Of a stretch of DNA of 64,000 nucleotides, positions 1-12,845 are shown piece by piece. The stretch comes from Sipunculus nudus (taxonomy: Eukaryota > Annelida > Sipuncula > Golfingiida > Sipunculidae). The notes under the pieces are model-generated. The model did no database searches. It saw nothing but the letters and a program-made list of their open reading frames with translations, and was not told the DNA's origin. The position numbers and the translations under genes are program-made. Where the stretch lies: positions 80,576,643 through 80,640,642 of the forward strand of contig CM049307.1 of the NCBI GenBank assembly GCA_026874595.1. The letters run 5' to 3'. Position 1 is the stretch's first letter. Each line of letters opens with the position of its first letter.

Positions 1-660
1 ATTCTTAAATAAACCCTATCAATACAATACACTAAATCAATACAATCATACAGTAAAACAGCGGTATAGCAACAAGTCAACACAATCACACAGAAAATAA
101 TGATTGTGCACACTACCTGGATATCAACACCATCACAACGATAAGTCCTTTAAATATAAGCTCTCGGAGAATGACGGTCCAGTGGAAAGTTCTTGCAACA
201 ACCCAGGAAGTAAACTGAATTCCAAATGCATAAAATCCAAGAGAAAGTCTTTGAAAATCTATAATTGCCGCATTCGTCGGATAAGGTCCTGACACACGCT
301 TCTGCGTCCGCTGGAATCAGCTCTGCTGTCTGCCCTCTGGTTCTAAAAAACAGCCCCTTTATATACCTTCACACCCCAAGCCGAGATTCTTCCACTTCTA
401 GAACAGTCTATAAGGTCTTGCACAACACAGTAAAACACGCGTTTCAGGAATTCTCTGGAAAGACATCGCCGTTCCTCTACACACCATGGTGTACATGTGA
501 TCTCGCCCCAAGCCAGCATAACAACAAGAGTTCAACCAGTACGGATTAAACATAGAAAGTAATACGCGGCCAGAGACGACTGCCACAACAGGAGTTACGC
601 CCGTGTCACATAATAAAAAGAGCACCTGTAACAGTATGTTCATAGATCTTGGATACAGTG
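1..660 (-). repeat. LTR-like interspersed repeat, left copy, cut by window edge
   Basis: Reverse complement of this stretch aligns by eye over about 500 bases with 9450-10005 on the + strand, so the two form an inverted pair around the first GST region. Read on the minus strand it has a TATA box in the context GGTATATAAAGGGG (+ strand 354-367), then a long non-coding leader. The homology runs to position 1, so the 3' end lies outside the window. The outer 5' boundary near 540-660 is not sharp. A TATA box plus downstream poly(A) signal in the other copy suggests a solo LTR, but no flanking target duplication or TG..CA ends were established. Open frames in it are short and carry no recognised protein. 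Confidence 0.6.
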
Positions 661-1639
661 AAAATGTATAGAGGTTATGTCTTCATATTGTTTAAGAACC
701 AAAATTGAACACTTTAAATTGAAAAATAATCAGTAATATTCATCCTACAGCAGTTTTACTAAAGAAAATAAAATAAAATATGATTTTTTTAATGACTATA
801 AAATAAACTGAATCAGTTGAGCACTTTTTTGTAATGCGCAGTATAAGGTAACCTCTTAGGGAGTTTTTAGAAGTAACATTAAACATTGTGTTAGAAGCAG
901 CGAAAGCCATTAACAATATAAATATGTTTAAGTATGGTGACCATGCAAACTTGCTCTATTTATTTAAATGTGCTCTCGGAAAAATATACTTGAACTGAAA
1001 AATGTTTTATCAATGATGAAAACTTAACGAAGAATACAAAATGATTACCCATGTAGGGGTTGAAAAAAATAACTGAGATACACCTAAGATTAGGAAAAAA
1101 ATAATAAACCCATGCGTTATCTATACACGTTCAGACTATACAAGCTCGGCAAACATTTCCATTTATTGAAGATGTCAAGGCCACTTATGATCACCCTCTG
1201 CTTGTTTACCTAAATATATTAACTTCATTTAAAGTACATTTTAATATGTTCCATGATGATGTCTGAATGTATTCAAAGGAATTCAAATTGCAGTGTAAAC
1301 TTTATAATTACATATAAACATCACAGCACTTAAAAAAGGTGCTCAGAGAGAACACTTTCAGGATAATTTTCTATCATTTTGTAATTACCCGGGTTGAATG
1401 TTGAAGCGCGGGCGAGTCATTCTTCATAATAATATATAAAATGGTATAAAGACATAAAAACTGCTGGTTATTATTTCCCTGATTATTCTTATGGGCAATG
1501 TGGTGTTCAGGTGCATGGCTAATTTAGAAATAAGATAATGTGTATTCTGAAGGCCACCCGTCTAGGGACCACCAGTATAACTTTTGTTTATACATGAAGT
1601 CTGAAAGTGTAATTAGGGCGCCCCTTGAAAAGCGTTGCC
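661..1639. other. AT-rich non-coding stretch, nothing recognised
   Basis: No open frame with a recognisable domain, no RNA gene and no clear repeat structure seen. Confidence 0.5.
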
Positions 1640-1990
1640 CTATAGTCTGTTCGTCTGTCCGTGACACTTTCTTTCGCGAGCATATCTCAAAAAGAATACA
1701 TTTGGTCTTTCTCAAAATCATAGGACTGGTTGGTGTCTGTAAGGGTTCAGACCTATTTGATATCAGACCCGCTGGAAATCCATTATTGCCGCCAGATCAC
1801 AATTGGTGATTACAATTTTCTTTCGCTTTCAATATCTCAAAGATAAAATGGTTGATGTTTTTGAAATTTACAGGGATTACTGGATGCCTACGAGGGCTCC
1901 AGCTATATCGAATTACAGACCTGCCTATTACTCAGTATGGTCGCCAGAGGACAACCAGTGATTTTCTTTTTCAAATATTTAACAGGACAT
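1640..1990 (+). repeat. Degenerate tandem repeat of about 150 bp
   Basis: Two diverged units are visible, roughly 1662-1808 and 1809-1962. Each has the order TTTCTTTCGC, then ATATCTCAAA, then GGACTGG or GGATTACTGGA, then a GCCAGA block, and ends in a ...CAATTGGTGA or ...CAACCAGTGA junction. A third partial unit begins about 1963. The 60-90 codon frames here are by-products of the repeat. Confidence 0.55.
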
Positions 1991-2133
1991 TGACACTCAT
2001 GAGGGGTTCCGTCCTTTCTAATATTTGTTAACACCAATATGCCTGTTTTTGGCAAATAATTATTAAATCCTTTCGCAGCGATATTTTAAAATAATGCTGT
2101 AATTTTTTTCTCTTAAAAATTATCTCTTTCAAA

Positions 2134-2135
<2 letters not shown>

Positions 2136-2177
<42 letters not shown>
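2136..2177. repeat. (TA)n microsatellite
   Basis: About 20 TA units, uninterrupted to a TTTA break at its right end. Confidence 0.95.
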
Positions 2178-2187
<10 letters not shown>

Positions 2188-5158
2188 TTGTCTTATCCTG
2201 AAGCAAGTGGAAAAAACATGAGGGCTTTTCGTGTAACTTTCTCAGTATTGTCAGTCCCTGTTTTTCTTTCTATCCATTACGGGTTTAACCATGACAATTA
2301 CATTTAAAGATGGGAAATGGTAGCATCGTCTTCGGTTAACGTATAAAAGATACGATAACTTCTATGTTGTTATCCATCTATTGCGAAAAAGGGTGCAAAG
2401 AGCATTCTCTGGAGATCTACGAGTGTTTATTCAATGTACTTGTCAATTGTTTGCAAATTACCTGGCCTTTAGGAATATATTAAAATTAACCAGTGATGCC
2501 ACTCTATACTTTTATATAAGACTCATTTCTTTTAATACCTTTTCATATTTTTAACATTTATAAATATATTTATAATAACCAGTGTTGCAATTCTATACTA
2601 TTTTTAAAGACTACATTCATTTAATATTTTTTTCTCAAATATTCATCTTCAGGTGGTAATTAAAGGCTGCATACTGGAATTAATTGATTGCATTAGAAAA
2701 GCTCTATCTGTATTTCATAACAGTAGTATTTTATAAGCAATGATTTTTCTGCGTTCTAGCCAATGTTTGAAAAAAAAACACTGGATATAGGGAACATATT
2801 GCGCTATTAATTCATAATATCATGAGAGGGACTAGGGACATAATAAATTTTATTTCACCTTGGAGCACTTTGTTATGCAAAAATAAAGTCTAAACGAAAT
2901 CGATTCCAGAATATTACAGGACTTTGCGGTCGCATTTGCAGGGCTAAATTAGCACCGGGCCAGGAAGTGTTCCCGTAATTATGAATTCAAGGATGATCGC
3001 GATTCCGAGTCATTTTGTTTTGTTGTTGAATAAAGCACTACCAAATTGTGGGATGATAGCAATTTTGGGGTGGTCGAAAGGCATGTTCCGTTGTAAATAG
3101 AAACTCCTGTAATATATTACTGTTAAAGTACTTGTGAAATAAAGTGTGTTTACAAAAAAGGTACAACCTTGATTACCCTCCAACTTCTATTCACTCCCCC
3201 CATCCCGACCCTTGAAGACACCTTCCCCACCCTGCATGGGGAATCCCCAGTCTGTATACATCATGTGTCTGATGAGCGTTATACCCACTGTCAAAACCGG
3301 ATGCAAATAATAGGAAACAAGCGAAGAGTCCGATTAAAACAGGTTGTAACCGGTTCCAGCAAGAGGGGGTACCCCTGATGTTGAGTTTTGCACTTTGTAT
3401 TGTAGCAAATCATGAGGTCAGTGTAATGTAGATTTTTACCCCAGTAAAGTTGAATATTTTACTAATGCTTAGCTAAAGTGAAAACTTAAAAAAAGATTTC
3501 TCCGAGATATATATGATAAGATAAATCACATGCCCAATGTGAATAATAATTGCTTATATTATAATCCTCAACATCAACAGAGCATGTAGAAATTTGTCAG
3601 TTATAGTGATGGTATCATATATATATCGGTATGTAGAGGTAATCGTAATGAGGGTTTATACTTCAATACCAAATTTGCTTCAAAGATAAAAAGAATATTA
3701 GGATTACGTTTATAATAAGATACATTTTATTAATAGTTACTATAAATCTAAACTGTTGTTAGATATTGAATGTTATCATAGGACATTTCTGGTGAGGGTG
3801 GTTAGATAGGAAAGATTTTTATCAAAATATGTATATTACGATATGATAAGTACCAAGGATTTATTGACTATGGTAACGTATACGGGTAAAACAGTACGCG
3901 TACTGTACTTCTACTATGATATAAGTAACAATATAGCAAGGTAATTTTACTTATATTTGTTTCAAGTGTCCCTTTGGTAAACAAAACAACAGGGAGAGCG
4001 TTGAAATACATGTATATCTATATACATAATACATGTCGATGACATATTATGCGAGTGGTAATATTTACACCACATCAAATAGCAATATACAGTCCATAAT
4101 TCACAAGAACAGTATAATTAAAGAAACGTGTAAAGATATATTAGAAGCCAACAGCACTAATACGTATTAGCAGCGTTGCAATACATAACAACAAAAACTC
4201 TTATAGTTATAAATATATCGTACCTACTCCGGGGGATTCCAGTCCTGAATAGATTTTGATGAAATTGTGTGGAGAGTAAAGGGAAACCAAAGGAATAAGC
4301 TAATAAATTATTGGGTTAATCTGAACACCATTTAATTATTTTTATTTTATGTTTCTTTTCATTCGTGTTATTGGCAGTAGAGACCTTTTTTTGTTTTGTT
4401 TAAATATTTTATTGCAAAGCTCCTACAATACACATTTCATACATTTTTAGACACGATCACCTCAAATACAATGTATATAATTTATACAAAGTACATTTCC
4501 TTGACATTATTTCAACCATACTTCAACATTTCAAAGCTTGTACATTGCACATACAAAAAAATACATATATTCTAGTGGTCCCTGCAGAAAGCAAATCTTC
4601 AAATATGTTTGGGTTTCCATTACTTAAACTACAAAAGATACTGTATGTTATATTTATTCCTTATTTTGTTCCATTTTTCCAAATAATTTATAATCTTACC
4701 TTTATGTTTTGCTTGATGCTTATTTTTTTTTTATCTATTTCAATCTACTAACAGAAGCTGCCATAAATTTCATGTGTTCTGATTATTTTCCTTTGTACGA
4801 TAATATACACACACATTTTTAATATAAGGAGCACCTGATTTAGTATAGAGTTATCCTATATTGGAAACCATCCATATAATACTGTGTTCAAGATTATAGT
4901 GGCACGATCACTCGGTTTGATTTCATCTATTCAACAATTCCAGTATTTTTTGTTACAAAACATTCGTAAAAAATGTGCAGTTGGGTTTATACATACAACT
5001 AAACGCGTCCATTTATTTTATTATTCTAATTATTTATTTATTCATTTATCTAATATTTACTTTATTCATATCATTTAAGATAGTTTATTTACTATTTTAA
5101 TTATCTATTTTATTATCTATGTGTACATAATTTCATATTCGTTCATTTCTAAACATAG
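2178..5158. other. Likely intron or upstream region of the 5159 GST exon; no exon found
   Basis: I searched this stretch for the other GST exon signatures (catalytic Tyr exon, PFGQ..VLEVDG exon, GREKLP exon) and saw none. It is AT-rich, with poly-T and poly-A runs, and has no recognised transposon coding sequence. It could be a long intron. Confidence 0.45.
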
Positions 5159-5377
5159 TTTACCTATGCTGATCTGTCGGTGCGAGCCATCGTGAATTAC
5201 CTCGAAGGCTGGGAACTCAAACTACCTCTTGAGAGAACCAGGAAGTTAAGGGCTTTGCTGGACAGGCTTGAGAAGCACCCAAAGATGGTGGAGTGGAAAC
5301 AGAACGCAGTAGTCGGCCCTAATGTGCTAGATGTGTTCCATTCCATGGCCAATGGTGCCGATGGCATTAACTCATAA
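5159..5377 (+). CDS. Terminal exon of an upstream sigma-class GST (partial gene)
   Basis: The exon opens in phase 0 after the acceptor AACATAG and encodes 72 residues to a TAA. It starts FTYADLSVRAIVNYLEGWEL, which corresponds to the LTWADL..HHLVTWLQGWEV start of the last exon of the complete GST at 16885. The shared elements are the T-[YW]-A-D-L cap of the C-terminal GST domain, the LEGWE/LQGWE stretch, the KLRALLDRLEKHPKMVEW helix and the phase-0 entry. The tail differs: it is longer and ends NGADGINS. The preceding exons are not found in the 5.1 kb upstream, so they lie outside the window or are lost. No AATAAA is close downstream. It is either the 3' end of a tandem paralogue transcribed on + or an orphan exon. 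Glutathione conjugation or prostaglandin-D-synthase-like activity is inferred from the family only. Confidence 0.8.
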   Translation, partial: FTYADLSVRAIVNYLEGWELKLPLERTRKLRALLDRLEKHPKMVEWKQNAVVGPNVLDVFHSMANGADGINS

Positions 5378-8266
5378 AACCACTATTTTTCCCTGGTCGG
5401 AATCCATTGGAATATATATAGTTCATATTGTTCACGGTATATTTTTATATAAATTTTAAAACTTCAGACAATTTAATCAAGCATTCCTCTTCAGCATACA
5501 ATGTGGCCTATTAAATTGGGCCTATATATAAAGTAGTTTGAGACCAGGGGTTTGAAACATTTAAGATTTCAACCAATCCCATTTGATCTTGGGTCTGTAT
5601 ATATACTTTATTTATATTAACCATTCATCTACATCAAATATACTAAAATTTGATGAACATATTTGTTTTTAACAGCTTAAAGGTGCCTATTCTCCTGCTT
5701 TTTTAAAAAGAATGTATTTGATATCTGGTTTCCTCTGTGTAAATATTAATGGTGTAAGGGTAATTAAGGTTATGATGTAAAGGATGTATAAACTTGTTAA
5801 TCAAAAACATGTATTTAAATACAACAATGTAGAAAACGCCAAAAAAATCATGTAACTTAAGGTGGAAGGTTGCATATGTGCGAAGGTAGATTTTGGCAAA
5901 ACGCCATTTGCAAAAAATTGGCTTTTCTGACTTGCCGCCAGATGCTCTTGTTGAAGTTGTTTTTGTTATTTTAGCGGACCACCACATATTATGAACACAT
6001 TGATGTAAACAAAATAAGCAGCCTGTGTGCGGTGATATTCGCATTTTTTGCCTATTTTTGTTAAGCTCCAATAGATTACCTTTAGTTTATAAAGGTCAAA
6101 TAAGTGATTGGATTCCTTTAAGCTTCAGGAAGATGTACCGTTTTCATATATGTGAAATCAAAAAGGTTTAATTTAGATCACGATAACGACAGAAAACTGG
6201 TCCATCTGGCATTTCCATCGAGTTGCGTAGGCAGCACCAATAAAATATCATGGGCTTTGGACGCGCGGGCTCCTTTGTTGACCTTCGAAGTACTACCTCC
6301 TGGCAATTTTAACCTTATTAGTGTTAAGTTTCCTAAAAGAATTAACAACTAAAGTGTTATTTGATTTCATTTCAGATATGTTATCTTAGCTGATTAGTAA
6401 ACTTAAACTTTGTTATACAGATACGTTTATAAAAGTAGTAATATGAAGTTTCAAGAGGTGTACAGTTTCCATATATGTGTATAAGTTATCCTAGTCAATT
6501 TACAAAATAGACTTATAATTAAGGGATTCAGTGAATCAATATAATTTGAAACCGGCAGATCTTTAATATTCCATTTATATTAATGTGTGTTATTTATCTA
6601 AAGGGAATTTAAACAAAAATTTAAATAAATCAGCAATATTGAAAACGGGTTAATATTTAATATTTAATTTATAACTGAATTTTCTTTTTCTTTTGTTCAT
6701 AAGGGAGAGTATTTCGGATTAAAATGAATAAAATTTAAGTACTGTGATTATGATGTATGTATGTGTCTCTTATTAGAATATAAGTTAGAATAATAAAAAC
6801 AAAATTTGCAACTGCCTCTCTGCTTTTGTATTTGACTTTTTTATGCACTGGTCGTTCTCAAAATCCTGATATATATATATATTTTAGGTGTCCTTTACCA
6901 AAAAAAGTCCGACTGTTGTAATCTAAATAGAGTACTTCAAGAAGATGTAATCTTACACTGATTGTTTAATACCATTGACCTTTGCTATGTAGGTATATTT
7001 ACAGGCTTGTATGAGCCTATACGTGCCTAGTTTTGCTCGTTTGTGCAGTCTATCTGACGCCGATTACATCAAGGTAAGTCGCAGAACAACCATGGGTCCA
7101 TTTAAGTGACATATCTAGGTAAAATGTACTACCTTTAAATCTATCCAACAGTTGTTTTTAATTCAGAGTAGACAAAGTAATACATATATAATGTTAAACC
7201 TTGTACAATTAATGTATTTTTGAATGCATATATTTATACATGTGTGAGACTTTCTTTAAGTTTCGTGAGTTATATTTTAAAAAAGTATAAAAAATTGCTT
7301 AAAATGCTTTATATTAATCCAGCCCCTTCCCAACGCGACATTATTGAAATGAAGACAGTATACTGTTTTTACTTGTTCCTCTAACTAAGGCGATAAGGCC
7401 GGCGCTTTAACTCGGACTATGCGTCATTTGGGTTTGCCAAGATATCCGGAATAGTTTATTCATGTCCAAAGGTAAACTGACAGGGGCCTGCGAGTCATGA
7501 TGAAACCTATAACAGAACACCCATAAGGGTCGTATCAAATATTTGCTGTGTGGTAGTATTTGACATAGAGGCGTATGTTGTCATGTCATATTTGCTAAAT
7601 AATGGAGAAATATGATGTTACCCAAAATTAATAACGTTAATTGCCTTTCTTCTCTATGGCACCAAATCACACGAAGCCGTCAAAGGCGTCATGATTGATG
7701 TAGAGACAAACTTTCCAAGTAAAACCGTCCTCGTTATTAACAATAGCTTCATGAATGCACGTTAGTCAACCATGAAAGAACATTTATTATTTTTCCCGAC
7801 GGAATAACGTCACTTTATGTCTTACTTCGGAAAAACTGGCAGTTGGACAACAGATGAAAATGAAAAAGTATTGTTAGAAATGCACATCTGCACATACTAG
7901 AATTGATGCGAACCCAATAGCTTGTACTGCCACCTCAACGTCTTCAGTTCATTAAAAATCGACGTTTAGGTGGCAGGCTGCCGCTAGACCAAAGGTAGAG
8001 TCGGCACGAGTAATAATGATTTATGCTGGGCTTTTCTCGGGTTCCACGAAGTTTGTAGAACTTGGCGAGAAAGCCCTTTTTTACTAAACAAAGTGAAATA
8101 TGTATAATTCTAGTTAACGTTACCTTCCATGAAACTTTCATCCTACATGGAGAGAAAATTTGTAATGGTTTGGTCTGCATTCTACAACCGTCATCGTATA
8201 CTATATCATATATTTAATTTTATTTATTATATTTTATTATATTATATATCATATTATATATTATAG
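5378..8266. other. Intergenic region between the two GST genes
   Basis: No recognised gene. It should contain the 5' untranslated exon and promoter of the second GST, because the coding exon at 8669 is preceded by an acceptor. I could not place either. A 122-codon minus frame at 5703-6071 has no recognisable domain. Confidence 0.4.
8028..8076. other. Near-perfect 49-nt hairpin
   Basis: GGGCTTTTCTCG at 8028 pairs with CGAGAAAGCCC at about 8066-8076 (one bulge). An inner GGTTC/GAACT stem closes a loop of about 13 nt. It may be a chance or repeat-derived structure. Confidence 0.4.
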
Positions 8267-8268
8267 TA

Positions 8269-8294
8269 CAGTGAAACAGCGCCTAACGACCACC
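8269..8294 (+). repeat. pogo/Tigger-like terminal repeat fragment
   Basis: CAGTGAAACAGCGCCTAACG followed by ACCACC, preceded by TA. It resembles the terminus of the element at 59080 (CAGTGGAACCCCGCCTTGCG). The downstream text has further degenerate ACGACxACC blocks. No matching right end was located, so this is a fragment or a very decayed copy. Confidence 0.45.
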
Positions 8295-8661
8295 AATGGT
8301 TAACGACTACCTACACATAACGACTCCTTGTTCATGGTGCCGATTCTTTTTTGTTTTTGTTTTTGTTTTCCTTTAGACCACGCTTAGACGATCACCCACT
8401 TTATCGAAGTCCCATTCTTGGTCGTAATATCGAGATTATTGTATATTCCATATTTTATGACCACTATTTCACATTAACATAATCGCTTTCACTTTGATTA
8501 AGATTAACTAAACATGAAGCAATGTTTTATTTTTATTTTAATGCCATAAGATGGAAAGAGTAACAGCGGGTTGATATTATTATTGATCAGCCGAATCATT
8601 TATATGTTTAATTCTTTGTAAATATTTAAATATTGTTAATAATAAATGTTATTATTTGTAG

Positions 8662-8801
8662 ATCCACCATGGTACACTACAAGTTGATATACTTAGACCT
8701 GAATGCTCGCGCAGAAGTCACGCGCATGCTTTTCTTCTTAGGAGGAAAGGCATTTGAGGACATCCGGTTTGATATTTCGGAAATCCCAAAGTATAAGCCG
8801 T
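8662..8801 (+). CDS. GST exon 1 (first coding exon)
   Basis: Acceptor TTGTAG, 7 nt of 5' UTR, then ATG at 8669 in a CCACCATGG context. Encodes residues 1-44, including MVHYKLIYLDLNARAEVTR with Tyr8. Donor GTAAGT at 8802, phase 1. Confidence 0.9.
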
Positions 8802-10088
8802 GTAAGTGTAATACAATGCGTGGTATATTCATCTTTCTACAAGCAAGCAATGATTAAGTCGAGTCCACAATTTCCGAGTCTAAGATAAAGTCCGAGTCCA
8901 GGCCTTTCGAGTCCGAGTCCAAGTCCGAGTCTTTGAGGTTCCAGTCCAAGTCGACATTCTTCGAATCTGAGCCATGTGGAACCCGAGTCCAAGTACTTGT
9001 CCAATTCAGATCATTATAAAAGTTTAAATGGAAATTGGACATGCTTTTACTATAATGGTTGATTACATTTATAGCTCCGGAAGCTGAGCCAAGCTTGGTT
9101 TATATAATGATATTATTTTGTAATGTCTGTTTGTAGTCCGCACATGTATATAAGTGTGTATCATATATGAGTTTTTCGCTATTAGACTCGAGGCGGACCC
9201 TCGATGATTTCTGGAGTCCTTACTTCTACGTGCAAGTCCTGGACCCTCGAGTCCATATCGGAGTCCGAGTACCTCCTAAGTGGACTCGAGTTCGGACTCT
9301 AGTCTAAGTCCGGACTCGAATCCTACATCCTGAATTTTTGGTATATACGATTGGTTTCATTTTCTGTGAAGAGGACTTGTCACCTATAGAGGTACCCTAC
9401 TAGCCTATAGAGGTACGGGTGACATAGATTTGCTCTAATATATCTGAACCACAGGTTGAGACTTCTTGAGTATATGTGCTTGCTTGGGGCGAGCTCACGT
9501 GTACACCATGGTGTGTAGAGGCACGGCGATGTTTTTCTAGATGATTCCTGTAACGTGTGCTTACCGTGTAAATGTATTTTTCTTCGAATATTCGAGAAAA
9601 TGAAGCTTCTCGGCTTGAGGTGAAAAGGTATATAAAGGGCTGTGTTTTAGAGCCGGGAGAGCAGCAGAGAAGATTCCAGCGGACGCAGAAGCGTGTGTCA
9701 GTTTCTGGGACCTTATCCGACGAGTGCGGCAATTATAGATTTTCTTTTGGACTTCAGTTTACTTTCTGGATTGTTACAAGAGCTTTACACTGTACTGTCA
9801 TTCTCCAAGAGTATTCATTTAAAGAACTTAGTTGTGACGGTGGTGGTATCCAGATACTGTGTACTTTGTGTATTTTACTGTGTGATTGTATTGATTTGTT
9901 GTTATACAGCTGTTTTACTGTATAATTGTATTGATTTAGTGTTTTGTTATGGTAGGGTTGTTTTACGAATAAATTATGGTTATTTGTTAATAAAAAAACA
10001 CTGACTTCTTTATTCATTCCCCTAGAAATTTCACGCTGCCTAGTGTTACAGAAACTGATTTTTTTTATCTCCATTACAAATACATATA

Positions 10089-10161
<73 letters not shown>

Positions 10162-11656
10162 TTGTAGTATATAAGTACTGAATGAATCCAACAGTGCTCT
10201 ATTAGCCTTACATGCTAATTTTTACATGGATAGTCAAATACGGTCTGTGTTATTTTTATGTATTATTTTTATATATTTGTTTATTTATTTGTATGTAATG
10301 AATTGCAAGTCAACAACAAATTCCTGAAACTGAAGGCTAATAAATGTTATCTTATCAATTAGCTTATCTTATCTGATGCACAGAATTTATAACGAAAATG
10401 TTTATTTACATATTATCACGTGTTTTAATGGTGTCGCAATAGTCAGATGAAGTGAAATATTAAGGAACGGTTTGTGATATTATGTAACTACAAGCCGAAG
10501 CACTCAGCCATGCTCAGGTGGGAGTGTATGGGGATTTATATGATTATGTCTGCATTTGGAAATGAGCTCTGACCTTTTGATTAGTCTTTGTGTCTTGGGG
10601 AACGTTATGGTTTGGACTTTTTCCAGACAAATATTACACCTTCATGCACTGGGGAGCTTTCTCGGGACTGCGTACTTGAGGACCCGCCAGTGTATTAAAT
10701 ATTGGGTGTTTGTTTTCTGTTTGAGCCAAATGAACTTTGTGAGTTCCGAGTCTTTTTCATACTTAAAGTGGCTGAATGATTTCTTGTGGTACCTGTTGCG
10801 GGGTTTAAAGTCGGTGCCGGCAAGTCCGATGTAGGTTTTTCTAAGGCGCTGACGTCACAACCCAAACCTTGGCAAAACGCAATCGAGCGGATTCAATTTC
10901 CGTAAAAAAACAGTGGCCCCTTCAAGGAGCATGCCTACAAGCTGGCATTATGCATCGGGCTTGCCTGCATGCACTGACACCTGACCATGGCTGAGTGCTT
11001 CGGCACGTTATTACATAATTTCATCAACCGTTCCTAAACAGTTCACATCTGACGATGGCGACAACATGAAAACACGTGTTAATGTGTAACTGAACATTTT
11101 CGTTATAATTTCTTTATATAGATATATAAGGATAGGTCATGGGCCTGCAGGTGGCACTGTCAATTGAATGAAGATAAAGTGTCCATATGATAACAATGAT
11201 ATCTTATTATTAAGCCATTCTTATGGTTTATTTATTGTTATTACTATTGTTGTTATTTTCTAGTTGATGTTTTAATTAACTGTAAAGCAAGTTTATTATT
11301 ATTAAAGTAACATTCATCATATTCATATATTAATCTATTTCCCTTAACATGTATTTTCACACTATTATTTTTAGCCGCCCCTTTTGGACAGTTTCCAGTT
11401 TTGGAAGTAGATGGAGTAAAGATGTGTCAGAGTCACTCCATCAACCGTTATCTGGCAAACCAGTTTGGTAAGTCATGTTTTGTACATAATTAGGCCCGAT
11501 ATAGGGTACACCCCTCATGCGGCGGTTTAACAGTCGTTCCAGGACTCCTTCGTTTTAACCGCTGCTTCGTATAGCAAGCTTCTCCAGATTGACCAAACTA
11601 TGAACTCAATAAATAATCATGAGCAGTGCATTTGCGAGTAACCAATCAAGTATTTT

Positions 11657-11703
<47 letters not shown>

Positions 11704-12759
11704 AAGGAGACCGTTTAAACATATCTAGACCAAAGATTGCAGGAGCTATTCCGCCGACTGCCGAGTGAATAAAAAGACAAAAATCCAAAATGGCAAAATA
11801 CTTCACAATGATTGCGATATATTCATCACTGGAGAACAGAGCTATAGCAATGACGTCTGATGACGTCATTCCTTGATGACATAACTGAATCCGGGTCATG
11901 TGCCGAATCCAAACCCCGAAATGCCCGAAATCTCATGAAATATTCAGGGCCTTTCGGGAATTGTCATCCAGCATCTTCTATCGATTCTGAAGCGTCATCA
12001 GGGATTATTCACAAAAATATGGTCACTTATGCACGAATCGCACGGGTCAGTGAGCATCCTACAAAAAGCGACCCCATATGGTGGAGGCATGTATCCATTT
12101 AGATGCAGATTTCTAGTTAAATGTTATAGTAATACATTTTTTAAAGTTGAAGCTAGGCAGGTTCCTCAACATGAAATAACCAATTTCGGTTTGATTATAA
12201 TTATCTTTATTTTTCGTTGTTTTTTAGATCAATTAAATTTTATTTTTAAAATGAAATCGGTAGTAGCGCCTGGTCTGTTAGACCTAAATACCTTGAAAAT
12301 CTGCTATAACAAACCCTCCTTTTCTTCTCGCCAGGGTATGCGGGTAAAACGCCACTGGATAAGCTCCGGGCTGATATGATCGTTGATTGGACTGAAGATA
12401 TGGTGAAAGTGTTCAGACCGACAATGTTTGGGGAATCTGGATATGAACCTAAGGTTTTGATGCTTTCTGTACTCCATGAAACAGAACTTCATGAATAGTG
12501 TGTATATCTTACACATACTCGCACCCACATGCACACATATACACACGTGTGTTCTTCGGCATCAACAGAGGCATCGACAAATGACATACACGGCTATACT
12601 GTTGATTATTATATATCTATGTAACTGAAATAATCAATTCTGAAAAATACGATACTACAGCTTTAATACCAAAATAACACGCCGATTTTTCCGTCTCGTC
12701 CTGTGTTCTTCTATCATACCCGACACATTTTTTATATAAGTCATACACACACACCCTCT

Positions 12760-12845
<86 letters not shown>

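Noticed and set aside
5703..6071. 122-codon minus frame
   Set aside because: No domain, no splice or start context, and composition like AT-rich repeat sequence.
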